Shown here piece by piece: positions 61,956 to 64,000 of a DNA stretch of 64,000 nt. The DNA lies in assembly GCA_001687465.1 (NCBI GenBank), contig LVLI01000234.1, positions 1-64,000 of the forward strand, in the 5' to 3' direction. Origin of the DNA: Halocafeteria seosinensis. Its lineage: Eukaryota > Sar > Bigyra > Bicosoecida. The translations under genes were made by a program, and so were the position numbers. The notes below the pieces were generated by a model that saw nothing but the letters and a program-made list of their open reading frames with translations, made no database searches and was not told the origin of the DNA. Each line of letters starts with the position of its first letter. The first letter of the stretch is position 1.

Positions 61956-62465
61956 CGGTGGCAGGAGCTCGCATACCGTACCGCTACCCGGTATTTTCTA
62001 TCCTGTCCCGGTTATTTAGTGTTTTGTGAGGTTGGACGATGCTGTACGTTCAATCTTGTGAGCTCTCGTTTCCCTAACGACGTTCAGCTAGAGACTCACA
62101 ACAAATCAGCGACGGTATTATCTACCCGTCTACCGACTCAACAATTGCGCTTACCAGCCGGGCCGACCGACTGGTGTTGTGGGCCAACTTGTGGCCAACT
62201 TGTGGGTGGTGGTTGGTGTGGGGCCCTGTGGGCATGCCGCATGGGGAGTGGAGTCCATTGGGGACCCGGGGTGTCAAGTTGCACCCTGCGCAGCGCTGCT
62301 CTGTCACTGTCAGCCGTCATAGTTTGCTTGTGAAGTTGCTTCCAAACCACACTGATGAAGTTTTGCTGTCAACAAGACACTGTCAATTGTTACAGTGGTC
62401 TTGTTGACAGTGGTACTATCTTTGCCCATGTAGCCAAGGGGAGAGCTCCTAGATAGAGGGACGTC
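61956..62465. other. Intergenic region upstream of the CENP-V/GFA gene
   Basis: About 510 bp with no supported coding region. It includes direct GTGGCCAACTTGTG duplications near 62180-62205 and a short inverted repeat (GTCAACAAGACACTG / CAGTGGTCTTGTTGAC) near 62370-62411. It should hold the promoter of the next gene. Confidence 0.45.
62370..62411. repeat. Imperfect inverted repeat ahead of the CENP-V/GFA gene
   Basis: GTCAACAAGACACTG is followed after a short spacer by CAGTGGTCTTGTTGAC, which is its reverse complement except for one extra base. It lies 55 bp before the start codon and may be an operator-like site, a leader hairpin or the remnant of an inverted-repeat element. Confidence 0.6.
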
Positions 62466-63056
62466 ATGGCGAGGGAGCGTGAACTACGTGTCCATTCTGG
62501 AGGCTGTCATTGCGGTGTAAGTACATAAAACATACCTTCCTCCTGTGCTGTATGTCGTCGAAGGGGTCTGACTGATGTCATGAGCATGGGCTCGTTTGCT
62601 TGTGTGTGCATGGGTGCAGAAAGTGTACTTTGAGTTCGAAGCGCCAGCACATGTGGTCGCTTGGAGCTGTAATTGCTCGATATGCGCCATGAGACGTAAT
62701 GACCACATAATGGTCCCAGATTCCAAGTAAGCCCTATGGACGGAATCTGGCTATAGTTTGCTTTGCTGACGGTCAACTTTGAGTGTGCTTGGACTGTCAG
62801 ATTTTATCTCAAACGCGGGCAGGACGAGCTATCTTTGTACCAATTCGGAACCCGTACGGCTAAGCACTACTTCTGCAGGAATTGTGGCATTACGAGTTTC
62901 TATAAGCCAAGGAGCAATCCTGATGGATATGGGATTACGGCTCACTGTGTTTTTAGCAAGAACTTTGAATCTGTGGAATTCAGGACGTTTGATGGCCAAA
63001 ACTGGGAGGCATGCTTTCAGCAAAGCGATATTGCGTCAATGACGAAAGAATCATAA
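62466..63056 (+). CDS. CENP-V/GFA-family zinc-binding protein
   Basis: Three exons (62466-62516, 62620-62726, 62801-63056) encode 137 residues, the normal size for a single-domain member. The family covers glutathione-dependent formaldehyde-activating enzymes and centromere protein V and folds around two zinc ions. Ligands are visible in order: GGCHCGKVYFEFE (Cys14, Cys16), CNCSIC (Cys34, 36, 39) and FCRNCG (Cys78, 81). The trailing SFYKPRSNPDGYGITAHC is typical of the eukaryotic CENP-V-like group. The third exon was set at the ctgtcag acceptor because it gives DSK-FYLKRG, matching the family spacing. An upstream acceptor would add 15 unmatched residues. Substrate and cellular role are unknown. 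Confidence 0.88.
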
Positions 63057-64000
63057 TGATAACTTTGACGTTTATTTTGGTGGTATTCAGCATGACAGAA
63101 GGATGAAATAAACTCTCAGCGACATTCAACCTGCACTAATTGCTGGACTAACACCTAGTCCCTTGTGATTCGCGAACGAACGCTATGGCACATATAAATC
63201 TGCTTCGGGAACGATGAAGCTTCTGACGGTTTCCCGTGGAATGAAGACGATGTGCTTCGTGGAAAGATACCGTAATCCTGATCAATCAACGAGACAGTCC
63301 TCCAGAATCCTCGAACTCACCTGCACCTCCCTCGCCAGGGATGCGCATTAACCCTGCTGGCACCAACCACAACCAATGCGCACTGGCAACCTTAAAACCA
63401 GAAAATCAAGAAGACATACGGAATTATAAGGCGCACTCTTTTCAGTTATTAAGGTTTGACAACGAAAACAACAGCGTGAATTCGCGGCTGACGGATTCGT
63501 CAGCCTTACTTACTCAAAAATACATGGCCTTCTTGTATCGAATCGAGGCATTATCGTGAGCAGCAAGGGAATCTCACCTTGCTGCAGCTGGCAGCTTTGC
63601 TGTTTGCCTTGGTAGGGATATCCCTGCTCATACCAACCCGGTTTGCATTCGGTCACAATTTGTTCCAGTCCAGCAGCCCCCACTCAGTCAATTATTGACC
63701 AGATGTTCAATGCAAGTGAGGTCCCTGCCTACCTACCCGGCAGCCGAACCGACACGAAAATTCTCATCTCTGAGGAAACTCCATGTTGTTGTACACTTAT
63801 AGCCGGATCTTGTTCACCCTTCATTCTATACTTTAAAAAGTGTTTATTTACGCTCCCCTCACACTCCTCCACCTCCGTCGTTAGTCGATGAAGCTTAAGC
63901 TGCTCATGCCTCAGGAGCTTCACAAGTACGTCGATGGCGAAAAGTGCTCCATTACAGCAGTGTAACAGCACTTATAGCGGTTGTTGTTGACTCAATTCGA
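63057..64000. other. Right end of window, no supported gene
   Basis: About 940 bp with only short open frames (72-82 codons at most) and no recognised motif, RNA gene or repeat. A gene could begin or end beyond the window edge. Confidence 0.4.

Noticed and set aside
62727-62800. Alternative acceptor at 62755-62756 for CENP-V/GFA intron 2
   Set aside because: It would insert about 15 residues with no family counterpart and does not fit the donor phase. The acceptor at 62799-62800 is in phase and restores the conserved spacing.

Overview
This is nuclear DNA from a eukaryote. The evidence is genes split by short GT-AG introns (mostly 55-165 nt), a eukaryotic-type selenocysteine tRNA, and eukaryote-only proteins: DNA polymerase delta, a HECT ubiquitin ligase, nephrocystin-4 and CEP70. 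CEP70 and nephrocystin-4 point to a ciliated or flagellated cell, and the tRNA-Sec points to selenoprotein synthesis. A short interstitial CCCTAA (TTAGGG-type) tract is compatible with many protist and algal lineages. I do not assign a species; a flagellated unicellular alga or protist fits best.

Layout. Positions 370-22447 are gene-dense. In order they hold an ADP-dependent glucokinase with a long acidic tail (+), the catalytic subunit of DNA polymerase delta (-), an ankyrin/U-box ubiquitin ligase (+), a LOG-family phosphoribohydrolase (+), an EF-hand/GDT1 (TMEM165-type) cation transporter (+), a CEP70-like coiled-coil centrosomal protein (+), a secreted RCC1-repeat protein (-) and a cysteine-rich protein of unknown function (-). 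Neighbours are often convergent with 58-75 bp between stop codons, or divergent with about 300 bp between start codons. Positions 22448-26187 look gene-free. Positions 26188-45750 are one uninterrupted exon for a 6520-residue HECT ligase, followed by nephrocystin-4 (46649-53341), the tRNA-Sec gene (53679-53765, minus strand) and a tandem pair of paralogous two-membrane-segment proteins of an unrecognised family (54463-57481).

From 57482 to the end the sequence is sparser and more disordered. It holds a probable truncated retroelement end with a CTAA tail, a broken open frame, a hairpin and the telomere-like repeats. These are followed by a surface-type protein with GLUG repeats and a Ser/Thr/Pro stalk (-), then a small CENP-V/GFA zinc protein (+).

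The genes do not form one pathway. Shared themes are the cilium/centrosome (CEP70, NPHP4), ubiquitin ligation (U-box, HECT) and the secretory pathway (ADPGK-like, GDT1, RCC1-like and GLUG proteins carry apparent signal peptides). Exon boundaries were deduced by eye from reading frame, GT/AG signals and family similarity. Family calls come from recalled motifs, not from database searches.
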